From: Thiodiazotropha sp040791665
GTDB lineage: Bacteria; Pseudomonadota; Gammaproteobacteria; Chromatiales; Chromatiaceae
Assembly: GCA_040791665.1 (NCBI GenBank)
Contig: JBFNNX010000022.1
Coordinates: 62,001-126,000, forward strand
Direction of reading: 5' to 3'
Length of the DNA: 64,000 nucleotides
The position numbers and the translations under genes are program-made. The notes beneath the pieces are model-generated. The model was given only the letters and a program-made list of their open reading frames with translations. It had not been told where the DNA came from and did not search any database. Of this stretch, positions 34,783-43,529 are shown in pieces. Each line of letters opens with the position of its first letter. Within the stretch, counting starts at the first letter, position 1.

Positions 34783-35934
34783 ATGAGCGAACCCAATCAA
34801 ATCCTACCCAAGGCGAAGAAGTCGGTCGCCCTCTCCGGCACTGCAGCCGGTAATACCGCCATCTGTACCGTCGGCCGTACCGGCAACGACCTGCACTATC
34901 GCGGTTACGATATCCTCGATTTCGCCGAAAAGGCGGAGTTCGAGGAGATCGCCTATCTGTTGATCCACGGAGCCCTGCCGACTCAGTCGGAGCTGACCGC
35001 CTACAAGGCCAAGCTGAGGTCGATGCGCGGCCTGCCCCAGTCGGTGAAACAGGCGCTTGAAGCGATTCCGGCTTCAGCTCATCCGATGGATGTGATGCGA
35101 ACCGCCTGCTCGGTGATGGGCAGTTGTCTGCCGGAGAAGGATAGTCACCCCGCCTCAGAGGCGCGGGACATCATCGATCGCCTGATGGCCAGCTTTGGTT
35201 CCGCCCTGCTCTATTGGTACCAATATGCGGTCAACGGAAAACGCATCGAGGTGGAGACGGACGACGACTCGATTGGCGGTCATTTTCTCCATATGTTGCA
35301 CGGCGAGAAACCGAGCGACCTCTGGGTGCGCGCCATGCACACCTCGTTGATTCTCTACGCCGAGCATGAGTTTAATGCCTCCACCTTCACTGGCCGCGTC
35401 ATCGCGGGTACCAACTCCGACATGTACTCCGCCATTACCGGTGCCATTGGTGCCTTGCGCGGACCCAAGCACGGCGGCGCCAACGAGGAGGCTTTTCGCA
35501 TCCAGAGCCGCTATCGCACCGCCGATGAGGCGGAGGCCGATATCCGCGAACGGGTCGGGCGCAAGGAGATCGTCATCGGTTTCGGCCACCCGGTCTATAC
35601 CGTGGGCGACCCACGCAACGAGGTGATCAAGCGGGTGGCCAAGGATCTTTCAGAAGATACCGGCAACATGACCATGTTCAATGTGGCAGACCGGCTGGAA
35701 GCGGTGATGTGGGAGATCAAGAAGATGTTCCCCAACCTGGACTGGTTCTCGGCGGTCTCCTACAACCAGTTGGGCGTACCAACCGACATGTTCACACCGC
35801 TATTCGTCATCTCCCGGGTCAGCGGCTGGGGCGCCCATGTGATCGAACAGCGCGAAGACGGCAAGATCATTCGGCCCTCTGCCAACTATACAGGACCGGA
35901 GAACCGCGCCTGGGAGCCGATTGAAGCACGGTGA
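34783..35934 (+). CDS. prpC: 2-methylcitrate synthase PrpC
   Basis: Condenses propionyl-CoA with oxaloacetate to 2-methylcitrate. Citrate-synthase fold with the catalytic histidines in GPKHGGANEEAF and GFGHPVYTVGDPR, and the aspartate region near NLDWFSAV. The short form (383 residues) and the N-terminus VALSGTAAGNTAICTVG, LHYRGYDILD fit PrpC and not the housekeeping citrate synthase. It is preceded by AGAGGAGG. Codons are clearly more GC-rich than in prpE or prpB. Confidence 0.95.
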   Translation: MSEPNQILPKAKKSVALSGTAAGNTAICTVGRTGNDLHYRGYDILDFAEKAEFEEIAYLLIHGALPTQSELTAYKAKLRSMRGLPQSVKQALEAIPASAHPMDVMRTACSVMGSCLPEKDSHPASEARDIIDRLMASFGSALLYWYQYAVNGKRIEVETDDDSIGGHFLHMLHGEKPSDLWVRAMHTSLILYAEHEFNASTFTGRVIAGTNSDMYSAITGAIGALRGPKHGGANEEAFRIQSRYRTADEAEADIRERVGRKEIVIGFGHPVYTVGDPRNEVIKRVAKDLSEDTGNMTMFNVADRLEAVMWEIKKMFPNLDWFSAVSYNQLGVPTDMFTPLFVISRVSGWGAHVIEQREDGKIIRPSANYTGPENRAWEPIEAR

Positions 35935-35980
35935 TTTAAAGCGGCCGGCAAACGGCGATCAGCTGTCAGCTTTTCCGGCT

Positions 35981-36016
35981 GGCCGCTGGCCGCTGGCGGC
36001 TAACAGCTAACAGCTG
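35981..36016. repeat. Heptamer tandem array, prpC-acnD spacer
   Basis: Five 7-bp units in phase: GGCCGCT twice, GGCGGCT, then AACAGCT twice, plus a final G. Two related units (TCAGCTG, TCAGCTT) occur just upstream at 35959-35972. The array ends 12 bases before the acnD start codon and can also fold on itself because many units are near-palindromic. Confidence 0.65.
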
Positions 36017-36028
36017 GGAAACGACCAA

Positions 36029-38623
36029 ATGAATACAGACTACCGCAAACCCCTGCCGGGCAGCGACCTGGACTATTTCGATACTCGCGAGGCGGTCGAA
36101 GCTGTCCACTCAGGTGCCTACGACCGACTCCCCTACACATCGCGGGTGCTGGCCGAGCAGCTGGTACGACGCTGTGAGCCGAACCTGCTGACAGATGCCC
36201 TGAAGCAGCTTGTCGAGCGCAAGCGCGACCTGGATTTCCCCTGGTATCCTGCGCGGGTAGTCTGCCACGATATCCTGGGCCAGACTGCCCTGGTTGATCT
36301 GGCCGGCCTGCGCGATGCCATCGCCGACAAGGGGGGAGACCCGGCAAAGGTCAATCCGGTGGTACCGACACAGCTTATCGTCGATCACTCCCTGGCGGTG
36401 GAGCACGCCGGTTTCGAGCCGGACGCCTTCGAGAAAAATCGGGCTATTGAAGACCGCCGAAACGAGGATCGCTTCCACTTCATCGAGTGGAGCAAGACCG
36501 CCTTCGACAATGTGGATGTGATCCCTGCCGGCAATGGCATCATGCACCAGATCAACCTGGAGAAGATGTCGCCGGTGATTCAGGCCCGCGAAGGCGTGGC
36601 CTTCCCCGACACTTGTGTCGGCACAGACAGCCACACCCCCCATGTAGATGCCCTCGGCGTCATCGCCATCGGTGTCGGTGGCCTGGAGGCGGAGAATGTG
36701 ATGTTGGGCCGTGCCTCCATGATGCGGCTGCCAGAGATTGTCGGTGTCAAGCTAACCGGTCAGCGACGGCAGGGTATTACGGCCACCGACATCGTGCTGG
36801 CCCTGACCGAGTTCCTGCGACAGGAGCGGGTGGTATCAGCCTATCTCGAGTTCTTCGGCGAAGGGGCCGAGAGCCTGACCATTGGCGATCGCGCCACTAT
36901 CTCAAACATGACCCCGGAGTTCGGCGCCTCGGCGGGCCTCTTCTATATCGACCGACAGACGATCGACTACCTGAGGCTGACCGGCCGTGACCCCGAGCAG
37001 GTGGCCCTGGTGGAAAACTATGCAAAGACCACAGGTCTCTGGGCCGACGCCCTGAAAGCCGCCGACTACGAACGGGTGCTGGAGTTCGATCTCTCCAGCG
37101 TGGTGCGCAACATGGCCGGTCCGTCAAACCCGCACCGCCGCCTGCCCACCTCCGCCCTGGCTGAGCGCGGCATTGCCGGCGCCTGGGTTGAAAAGCCCGG
37201 CGAGATGCCGGACGGCGCGGTGATCATCGCCGCCATCACCAGCTGCACCAACACATCCAACCCGCGCAACGTGGTGGCCGCCGGCCTGCTGGCGCGCAGA
37301 GCCAATGAGCTGGGACTGGTGCGCAAGCCCTGGGTCAAATCCTCCTTTGCACCGGGCTCCAAAGTGGCCCGGCTCTATCTGGAGGAGGCGGACCTGCTGT
37401 CGGAGCTGGAGAAACTCGGTTTCGGCATCGTCGCCTACGCCTGCACTACCTGCAACGGCATGAGTGGCGCCCTCGACCCGAAGATCCAGCAGGAGATCGT
37501 CGAGCGTGATCTCTACGCCACCGCAGTGCTCTCCGGCAACCGCAACTTCGACGGCCGCATCCACCCCTACGCCAAGCAGGCCTTCCTCGCCTCGCCGCCG
37601 CTGGTGGTGGCCTATGCCATCGCCGGCACCGTTCGCTTCGACATCGAGCAGGACGTCCTGGGTCATGATAAACAAGGCAACCCGATTACGCTCAACGACA
37701 TCTGGCCCAGCGACGAGGAGATCGACAGCATCGTCAGCCGGTCGGTGAAACCGCAGCAGTTCATCCAGGTCTACCAGCCGATGTTCGACCTGGGGGCCCG
37801 CGAACAGGCTGAGAGCCCGCTCTATGACTGGCGCCCCCAGAGCACCTACATCCGCCGTCCTCCCTACTGGGAGGGCGCACTGGCGGGTGAACGCAGTCTC
37901 AGCGGCATGCGTCCGCTGGCGGTGTTGGGCGACAACATTACCACTGACCATCTGTCGCCCTCCAACGCCATCCTCTCCAGCAGTGCCGCGGGCGAATACT
38001 TGGCCAAGATGGGTCTGCCGGAAGAAGACTTCAATTCATATGCAACCCATCGGGGTGACCACCTGACCGCTCAGCGTGCCACCTTCGCCAATCCCAAGCT
38101 ACTCAACGAGATGTGCCGGAACGGGCAGGGCGAGGTCATCCAGGGCTCCCTGGCCCGCTTGGAGCCTGAGGGTGAGCAGATGCGCATGTGGGAGGCTATC
38201 GAGACTTACATGGAGCGCAAGCAGTCCCTGATCATCGTAGCCGGCGCCGATTACGGTCAGGGCTCTTCCCGCGACTGGGCCGCCAAGGGCGTACGCCTGG
38301 CAGGCGTCGAGGCGATTCTGGCTGAGGGCTTCGAGCGTATCCATCGCACCAACCTGGTGGGCATGGGCGTGCTGCCGCTGGAGTTCAAACAGGGAGAGAA
38401 TCGCAACACCTACGCCATCGACGGCACCGAGACCTTCGACGTGGTGGGCGAACCCATGCCGCGGGCCGAGCTGACGGTGGTCATGCACCGGCGCAACGGC
38501 GAGCGGGTGGAGATCCCGGTCATCTGCCGCCTCGATACCGCCGAGGAGGTGTCAGTCTACGGCTCAGGGGGTGTGCTGCAGCGATTTGCCCAGGACTTCC
38601 TTCAATCGTCCTCGGCCACGTAG
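36029..38623 (+). CDS. acnD: Fe/S-dependent 2-methylcitrate dehydratase AcnD
   Basis: Aconitase-family enzyme that dehydrates 2-methylcitrate, replacing PrpD in this operon type and requiring PrpF. The 4Fe-4S cysteines are visible in ITSCTNTSNP and ACTTCNGMSG. Substrate motifs include GTDSHTPHVDALG and the swivel-domain GADYGQGSSRDWAAKG. The 864 residues are typical of AcnD and shorter than the housekeeping AcnA. No prpD gene is in the cluster. Very GC-rich third positions set it apart from prpE and prpB. Confidence 0.94.
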   Translation: MNTDYRKPLPGSDLDYFDTREAVEAVHSGAYDRLPYTSRVLAEQLVRRCEPNLLTDALKQLVERKRDLDFPWYPARVVCHDILGQTALVDLAGLRDAIADKGGDPAKVNPVVPTQLIVDHSLAVEHAGFEPDAFEKNRAIEDRRNEDRFHFIEWSKTAFDNVDVIPAGNGIMHQINLEKMSPVIQAREGVAFPDTCVGTDSHTPHVDALGVIAIGVGGLEAENVMLGRASMMRLPEIVGVKLTGQRRQGITATDIVLALTEFLRQERVVSAYLEFFGEGAESLTIGDRATISNMTPEFGASAGLFYIDRQTIDYLRLTGRDPEQVALVENYAKTTGLWADALKAADYERVLEFDLSSVVRNMAGPSNPHRRLPTSALAERGIAGAWVEKPGEMPDGAVIIAAITSCTNTSNPRNVVAAGLLARRANELGLVRKPWVKSSFAPGSKVARLYLEEADLLSELEKLGFGIVAYACTTCNGMSGALDPKIQQEIVERDLYATAVLSGNRNFDGRIHPYAKQAFLASPPLVVAYAIAGTVRFDIEQDVLGHDKQGNPITLNDIWPSDEEIDSIVSRSVKPQQFIQVYQPMFDLGAREQAESPLYDWRPQSTYIRRPPYWEGALAGERSLSGMRPLAVLGDNITTDHLSPSNAILSSSAAGEYLAKMGLPEEDFNSYATHRGDHLTAQRATFANPKLLNEMCRNGQGEVIQGSLARLEPEGEQMRMWEAIETYMERKQSLIIVAGADYGQGSSRDWAAKGVRLAGVEAILAEGFERIHRTNLVGMGVLPLEFKQGENRNTYAIDGTETFDVVGEPMPRAELTVVMHRRNGERVEIPVICRLDTAEEVSVYGSGGVLQRFAQDFLQSSSAT

Positions 38624-38696
38624 GGTGGACCGATATATCGAGAGATTTATTCTCAAGCCACCGATAATGCGAAATAGAGGCGCAACGATCACTACT

Positions 38697-38735
38697 ATTT
38701 GCGCAAATTCGCGGTGATTAGCATCCATTTGCGGC
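38697..38735. repeat. Second copy of the ATTTGCG...ATTTGCGGC repeat, acnD-prpF spacer
   Basis: Matches 34680-34718 at 35 of 39 positions by my count, including TTCGCGGTGATTAG and TCCATTTGCGGC. The left arm seen in the prpB-prpC spacer is here strongly degenerate. Confidence 0.65.
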
Positions 38736-38824
38736 TTGTCGCGCCGATTAACGCCATTCTTAACAGGATTGGACGCTAAATCTTCGATTGTTGATTGGTT
38801 TTAACAGATACAGGATTTGATCCC

Positions 38825-40003
38825 ATGCCCCATACCCCCCAGATCCGCATCCCCGCCACCTACATGCGCGGTGGCACCAGCAAAGGCGTTTTCTTCAATC
38901 TGGCGGACCTGCCAGCGTCCGCCCAGGTCTCGGGTGAGGCCCGCGACAAACTGCTACTCCGGGTGATCGGCAGCCCCGATCCTTACGGTAAGCACACCGA
39001 CGGCATGGGCGGCGCCACTTCCAGTACCAGCAAAACGGTGATCCTGACCAGGAGCGACACACCCGATCACGATGTTGACTACCTCTTCGGCCAGGTCGCC
39101 ATCGACAAGGCTTTTGTCGACTGGAGCGGTAATTGCGGCAACCTCACCGCCGCCGTCGGTTCCTTCGCCATTGCCAGCGGGCTGGTAGATGGGGACCGCA
39201 TCCCTGACAACGGTGTCGCCGTGGTACGTATCTGGCAGAAGAACATCGAGAAGACTATCGTTGCCCATGTCCCCATCGCCAATGGCCAGGTGCAGGAGAC
39301 CGGCGACTTCGAACTCGACGGCGTCACCTTTCCCGCGGCGGAGGTGAAGATCGAGTTCATGAGTCCGGTCGATCCTTCCGAGGCCATGTTCCCCACCGGC
39401 AACCTGGTGGACCAGCTGGAGGTGCCTGGAATCGGCAACTTCAAGGCCACAATGATCAACGCCGGGATCCCCACCATCTTTCTCAATGCCGACGAGATAG
39501 GCTATGGCGGGACCGAGCTGCAGGAAGCGATCAACGGCGACCCGGCAGCCCTGGAGCGCTTCGAGGCCATCCGCGCCCACGGTGCCATCAAAATGGGACT
39601 GATCGACAGTGTGGAAGAAGCGGCGGCCCGTCAGCACACTCCCAAGGTGGCATTCGTCGCACCGGCGGCCGACTACACAGCCTCCAGCGGCAAGGCGATC
39701 GGCAGCGGCGATATCGACCTCAATGTACGCGCCCTCTCCATGGGCAAGCTCCATCACGCCATGATGGGCACCGCCGCTGTCGCCATCGGCACCGCGGCGG
39801 CCATTCCCGGTACCCTGGTCAACCTGGCCGCCGGTGGCGGCGAACGTGAAGCGGTCACCTTCGGCCACCCCTCCGGCACCCTCAAGGTGGGCGCCTCTGC
39901 CGACGAACAGAATGGCAACTGGATCGTCGAGAAGGTGGTGATGAGTCGCAGCGCGCGGATACTGATGGAAGGCTGGGTGCGGATTCCGGGAGATGCGTTT
40001 TAA
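38825..40003 (+). CDS. prpF: 2-methylaconitate cis-trans isomerase PrpF
   Basis: Isomerises the 2-methylaconitate made by AcnD so that the next hydration can yield 2-methylisocitrate. Diaminopimelate-epimerase-like fold; family landmarks are YMRGGTSKGVFF near the start, DGMGGATSSTSKT and CGNLTAAVGSFAI. I chose ATG 38825 (MPHTPQIRIPATYMRGG) because the ten residues of the longer frame from 38795 do not match the family. It is the last gene of the cluster. Confidence 0.93.
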   Translation: MPHTPQIRIPATYMRGGTSKGVFFNLADLPASAQVSGEARDKLLLRVIGSPDPYGKHTDGMGGATSSTSKTVILTRSDTPDHDVDYLFGQVAIDKAFVDWSGNCGNLTAAVGSFAIASGLVDGDRIPDNGVAVVRIWQKNIEKTIVAHVPIANGQVQETGDFELDGVTFPAAEVKIEFMSPVDPSEAMFPTGNLVDQLEVPGIGNFKATMINAGIPTIFLNADEIGYGGTELQEAINGDPAALERFEAIRAHGAIKMGLIDSVEEAAARQHTPKVAFVAPAADYTASSGKAIGSGDIDLNVRALSMGKLHHAMMGTAAVAIGTAAAIPGTLVNLAAGGGEREAVTFGHPSGTLKVGASADEQNGNWIVEKVVMSRSARILMEGWVRIPGDAF

Positions 40004-40164
40004 GACAGCCCTTTGTTGCTATGAGCATTACCACTGGACTTACTTCATTTCGGTAGACACCCGTTCAATTATTTTATTTAAATACAATAAGATAGGTGTA
40101 ACGTCTGCAGGAATTAAAAAGTGTTTGTTTGAATTTTAGGCACCGGAAAAGAGATCGGAAAATC

Positions 40165-40419
40165 TTAATAGTGATATCTCAGTTGAGCGATCAGAAGACT
40201 ATCATCAGTCACTTTGTAGACGATTCTATGCTCCTCATTGATACGACGTGACCAGTAGTCCGAAAGACCGTGGCGGAGAGGTTCAGGCTTACCGATCCCT
40301 GAAAAGGGTTCCCTTTGGATGGCTTGAATAAGTTGATTGATACGGCGTAAAGTTTTCTTGTCTGCCCGCTGCCAATAGAGGTAGTCCTCCCAGGCGTGTT
40401 CGGAGAAAATGAGTTTCAT
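40165..40419 (-). CDS. yoeB: Toxin YoeB (RelE superfamily mRNA interferase)
   Basis: An 84-residue ribosome-dependent mRNA endonuclease. Diagnostic features: FSEHAWEDYLYWQ at the start, the segment KPEPLRHGLSDYWSRRINEEHRIVYKV with catalytic E, R and H, and the end IAQLRYHY with terminal histidine-tyrosine. The ATG at 40419 (MKLIFSEHAW) is the family start; the open frame continues further upstream without meaning. It is 22 bases downstream of its antitoxin gene. Confidence 0.94.
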   Translation of the reverse strand: MKLIFSEHAWEDYLYWQRADKKTLRRINQLIQAIQREPFSGIGKPEPLRHGLSDYWSRRINEEHRIVYKVTDDSLLIAQLRYHY

Positions 40420-40441
40420 ACCGACGTCCCTGTCAGATTCG

Positions 40442-40696
40442 TCATTCCTGTGATAGTGCGCGTTCGCTACCGCCGCCACTCTCCAATTCAGCGATCGATT
40501 CAAGCAAACGACGGGCGTTCTTAGGGCTACGTAACAGGTAGGCAGTCTCTTCGAGGGCCTGATAATCATCCAGCGATATCATCACCACTGACCCCGCTCC
40601 CTTGCGTGTAATGATGACTGGTGCATGGTCCTCGCAAACCTGGTTCATGGTGCTAGCTAATTTGGCGCGGGCGATACTGTAGGCGATGGTGTCCAT
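40442..40696 (-). CDS. yefM: Antitoxin YefM (Phd/YefM family)
   Basis: An 84-residue antitoxin that neutralises YoeB and represses the operon with it. The N-terminus MDTIAYSIARAKLASTMNQVCEDHAPVIITRK and the Phd-fold sequence VVMISLDDYQALEETAYLLRSP are diagnostic. I chose ATG 40696 because it gives the standard YefM start; an upstream in-frame ATG would lie inside the operator. Confidence 0.94.
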   Translation of the reverse strand: MDTIAYSIARAKLASTMNQVCEDHAPVIITRKGAGSVVMISLDDYQALEETAYLLRSPKNARRLLESIAELESGGGSERALSQE

Positions 40697-40714
40697 TGGT
40701 GATCCCAGTTTCAC

Positions 40715-40736
40715 ATTGTACAATATATTGTACAAT
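40715..40736. promoter_or_regulatory. YefM-YoeB operator palindrome
   Basis: A perfect 22-bp palindrome with two TGTACA cores (40717-40722 and 40729-40734) spaced 12 bp centre to centre. TGTACA cores with this spacing are the known operator layout for E. coli YefM-YoeB. It begins 18 bases upstream of the yefM start and overlaps a TATATT -10-like box. Confidence 0.88.
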
Positions 40737-40781
40737 AAAGCTTGAGCGAATCAAGTATCGTTAATGATGTGTCATTCAAGC

Positions 40782-41486
40782 CTATTTCTCTGTACCTTGA
40801 TCGCCTGTATTTGCAGAATGAAAGAGTGACTTCAGTACGTCGGGCTGTCCTGATTGTCTCCCTACGGGGGAATCAGCGGGAGGGGGCTCTTTGGCGAAGA
40901 GTGCACCGATACGGCGAAATAGTGATTTCAGTGCCCGCCAGATCTTTGGCAGCAGCCAGATCGCCAGGGCGATGAACAGCACCAGGAGGATGATGAAGGT
41001 CAGCGGATAGTTCAGCGCCGCCCAGAGTCCGCCGATGACCGCCAGGTCCTCCGCGATGGAGGCGGTCCAGTTGGTCACGGGTTCGGGCGAGGTATTGATC
41101 ATCAGGCGGGTGCCCGCCTTGGTAAAATGGCTCCCGGCGGCCATGGTTCCGCCGACCAGTGCGGCAGCGAGTTCGGCGGCCTGGTTGACCTCGAATCCGC
41201 TGGCAGCGCCGGCTGCCAACAGAGCGCCAGCCGGAATGCGCACAAAGGTATGAAGGGCATCCCAGCCGCTGTCGACACCCGGCGTCTTGTCGGCAAAAAA
41301 CTCGATGAAATACATGATGCCGGCGATGCCCATAACCAGTGGATCGCTGAGCACCTCGAGTCCGGGAGGCAGTACCACATGGCCGGTCATACCCAGATAG
41401 CCCAATACCAGGACTGCGGCATAGAGATTGATGCCTGCCGCCCATCCGGCGCCAAGGGTGAGTGCAAGGGTGTCGATAGTCTCCAT
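40782..41486 (-). CDS. DUF4126 integral membrane protein
   Basis: A 234-residue inner-membrane protein with several hydrophobic segments (start region, 45-65, 90-130 and 165-190) and a hydrophilic tail. The family N-terminus LALTLGAGWAAGINLYAAVLVLGYLG and the block GVDSGWDALHTFVRIPAGALLA identify DUF4126, whose function is unknown. I placed the start at ATG 41486, six bases after GGAAGG; the frame is open 20 codons further upstream. Confidence 0.82.
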   Translation of the reverse strand: METIDTLALTLGAGWAAGINLYAAVLVLGYLGMTGHVVLPPGLEVLSDPLVMGIAGIMYFIEFFADKTPGVDSGWDALHTFVRIPAGALLAAGAASGFEVNQAAELAAALVGGTMAAGSHFTKAGTRLMINTSPEPVTNWTASIAEDLAVIGGLWAALNYPLTFIILLVLFIALAIWLLPKIWRALKSLFRRIGALFAKEPPPADSPVGRQSGQPDVLKSLFHSANTGDQGTEK

Positions 41487-41753
41487 AACGGCCTTCCTGC
41501 TGAGTATCTTTTTAATAATGTGGAGGCAATAGAGTGGAATTTCCACTCAAAGTTTGTTTTTCACCCTCTAAAAGCCTCCGAGTTCACAATTGTTTAGGTT
41601 TTCGCGACAGTTGACTTTTTCTTTTATTAACCAAGCCTTATGATAGCTGCCTTAATATCGATTCAGTTTGCGAATGTTTACCGGAGAGCCTCAGCTCGTC
41701 GCGTCTGAGGTCAGTAAATATTCATAGGGCGCAGAAAACAGGTTTCCTTGAAA

Positions 41754-42785
41754 ATGATAAAGGTTGGTGTTGTTGGTGGTACCGGGTATACCGGTGTCGA
41801 GTTGCTGCGACTGCTGGTGGCCCATCCATCATGCGAGCTCGTTGCCATAACCTCGCGGGCAGAGTCCGGCAGAGCGGTTGCCGATCTCTTCCCGAATCTT
41901 CGTGGTCTGACGGATCTTGCTTTCATTGAGCCGGATACGGCGCAGCTGTCAGCGTGTGATCTGGTCTTTTTTGCTACGCCCAATGGCGTTGCCATGACAC
42001 AAGTCCCCGAATTGCTGTTGTCTGGTGTGCGAGTCATTGACCTGGCCGCCGATTTCAGGATTGCCGATCAAGGTGTTTGGGAGCAGTGGTATGGAATGCA
42101 GCATGCCTGCCCGGCGCTTCTGCCTGAGGCAGTATACGGTCTACCGGAGCTGAACCGTCAGGCTATACGGGAGGCGCGGTTGGTGGCCAATCCGGGATGT
42201 TATCCGACAGCCGTTGCGCTTGGTTTTGTTCCGCTTATCGAAAATGACCTTGTGGCAACCGATTTTTTGATCGCAGATACGAAATCGGGTGTGAGCGGTG
42301 CCGGAAGATCGGCAAATGTCGCCACGCTAATGGGTGAGGTGGGTGAAAGTTTCAAGGCCTACGCCATTCCTGGCCATCGTCATCAACCGGAGATCCGGCA
42401 GACTTTGAGTCGGCTCAGCGACGAGCCGATCAGGTTGACCTTCGTGCCCCATCTGGTGCCGATGATTCGTGGTATCGAAGCGACCCTCTATGCCCGTTTG
42501 ACTGATCGCTCGTTTGATCTGCAGGCACTGTTTGAAGAGCGTTATCAGCAGGACTGCTTTGTCGACATTATGCCGCCGGGTTCCCATCCGGAGACGCGCA
42601 GTGTGAAAGGCGCGAATCATTGCCGCATCGCGGTGCATACCCCACTGGAAGGCGATGTGGTGGTGGTTAGCTCGGTTATCGATAACCTGGTGAAAGGTGC
42701 TGCGGGACAGGCGGTGCAGAATATGAACTTGATGTTTGATCTGACAGAAGATTGTGGTTTGAATCAGGTTGCTCTGCTACCTTGA
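41754..42785 (+). CDS. argC: N-acetyl-gamma-glutamyl-phosphate reductase ArgC
   Basis: NADPH-dependent third step of arginine synthesis, reducing N-acetylglutamyl phosphate to the semialdehyde. The Rossmann motif GVVGGTGYTGVELLRLL opens the protein; the catalytic cysteine is in ANPGCYPTA (about residue 149) and the substrate histidine region is AYAIPGHRHQPEI. The ATG at 41754 gives 343 residues; a TTG two codons upstream is possible. The next gene follows after four bases. Confidence 0.95.
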   Translation: MIKVGVVGGTGYTGVELLRLLVAHPSCELVAITSRAESGRAVADLFPNLRGLTDLAFIEPDTAQLSACDLVFFATPNGVAMTQVPELLLSGVRVIDLAADFRIADQGVWEQWYGMQHACPALLPEAVYGLPELNRQAIREARLVANPGCYPTAVALGFVPLIENDLVATDFLIADTKSGVSGAGRSANVATLMGEVGESFKAYAIPGHRHQPEIRQTLSRLSDEPIRLTFVPHLVPMIRGIEATLYARLTDRSFDLQALFEERYQQDCFVDIMPPGSHPETRSVKGANHCRIAVHTPLEGDVVVVSSVIDNLVKGAAGQAVQNMNLMFDLTEDCGLNQVALLP

Positions 42786-42789
42786 AACC

Positions 42790-43509
42790 ATGATTGACAT
42801 CAAGAAATATCGCGTACCCAAGATCGTCGGCGCTGACGAAGGCGTGCCTCGCTGGGTTCGTCTAACCCTGCTGCTGATGCTACTGGGCGGAGTTGCCTGG
42901 TTAGCCTACAAACAGGGAGGCAGCAGCCTTGCCCAGGGTTTCGCGCGGCTGCAATCGGGAATGGATCATGTGCAAACCCTGGAGCAGGAACGCAATGAAT
43001 TGAGACGTGAATTGGCCATGGCGAAGCAGGCGGCCGAAGTGGATCGCGAAGCATTGCTTTCCATTCGTGATCAGATCAAGAAGCTACAGGATGAACGCCT
43101 GAAAATGGAGGAGGAGCTGACTTTTCTGCGTGGCATTGTCTCTACCTCATCAAAACAACAAGTACTCAAAGTACAAAATTTCAAGTTGGAGCGGGGACTG
43201 GAAGCGCAGCAGTTTGTCTATAAATTTTCCGTCAGCCAGGTAATTAACAGCGGTCGTGTCGTTAAGGGAAAGATCGAAGTGGCGGTCATGGGGCTGCAGG
43301 ATGGTCAAACCAGGCTATTGAAACTGGAAGATTTGTCGGATGAGAAATTGAGTAGTCACAAAATGCGCTTTCGCTATTACCAAAATGTCGAAGGCAAGGT
43401 CCATTTACCGGCCGATTTTCAGCCTGCGACGATCAAGATCGATGTCAAGCCGAGCAACGCCAAATTGCAGCCCGTGAGCGAATCCTATGACTGGCCACCA
43501 ATATCCTGA
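42790..43509 (+). CDS. Membrane-anchored coiled-coil protein (DUF6776-like)
   Basis: A 239-residue protein with an N-terminal cytoplasmic segment, one transmembrane helix (about residues 24-40, LTLLLMLLGGVAWLAY), a long coiled coil (about 55-120, rich in LEQERNELRRELAMAK-type heptads) and a periplasmic beta-rich domain. The arrangement TM plus coiled coil just before a bactofilin gene suggests an anchor or partner of the bactofilin. It follows argC by four bases and precedes the bactofilin gene by 20. Function is inferred from context only. Confidence 0.7.
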   Translation: MIDIKKYRVPKIVGADEGVPRWVRLTLLLMLLGGVAWLAYKQGGSSLAQGFARLQSGMDHVQTLEQERNELRRELAMAKQAAEVDREALLSIRDQIKKLQDERLKMEEELTFLRGIVSTSSKQQVLKVQNFKLERGLEAQQFVYKFSVSQVINSGRVVKGKIEVAVMGLQDGQTRLLKLEDLSDEKLSSHKMRFRYYQNVEGKVHLPADFQPATIKIDVKPSNAKLQPVSESYDWPPIS

Positions 43510-43529
43510 TGTAAAAAGGAAAAATCACT

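Noticed and set aside
37124..39868. Antisense frames of 275 and 304 codons opposite acnD and prpF
   Set aside because: GC-rich codon use in acnD and prpF removes stop codons on the reverse strand; both sense genes are certain.
41270..41277. TGTCGACA inside the DUF4126 gene (also in yhdP at 13345, argC and the 58854 gene)
   Set aside because: Single copies within coding sequence, without the -35/-10 context or the 62-bp partner; expected by chance in 64 kb.
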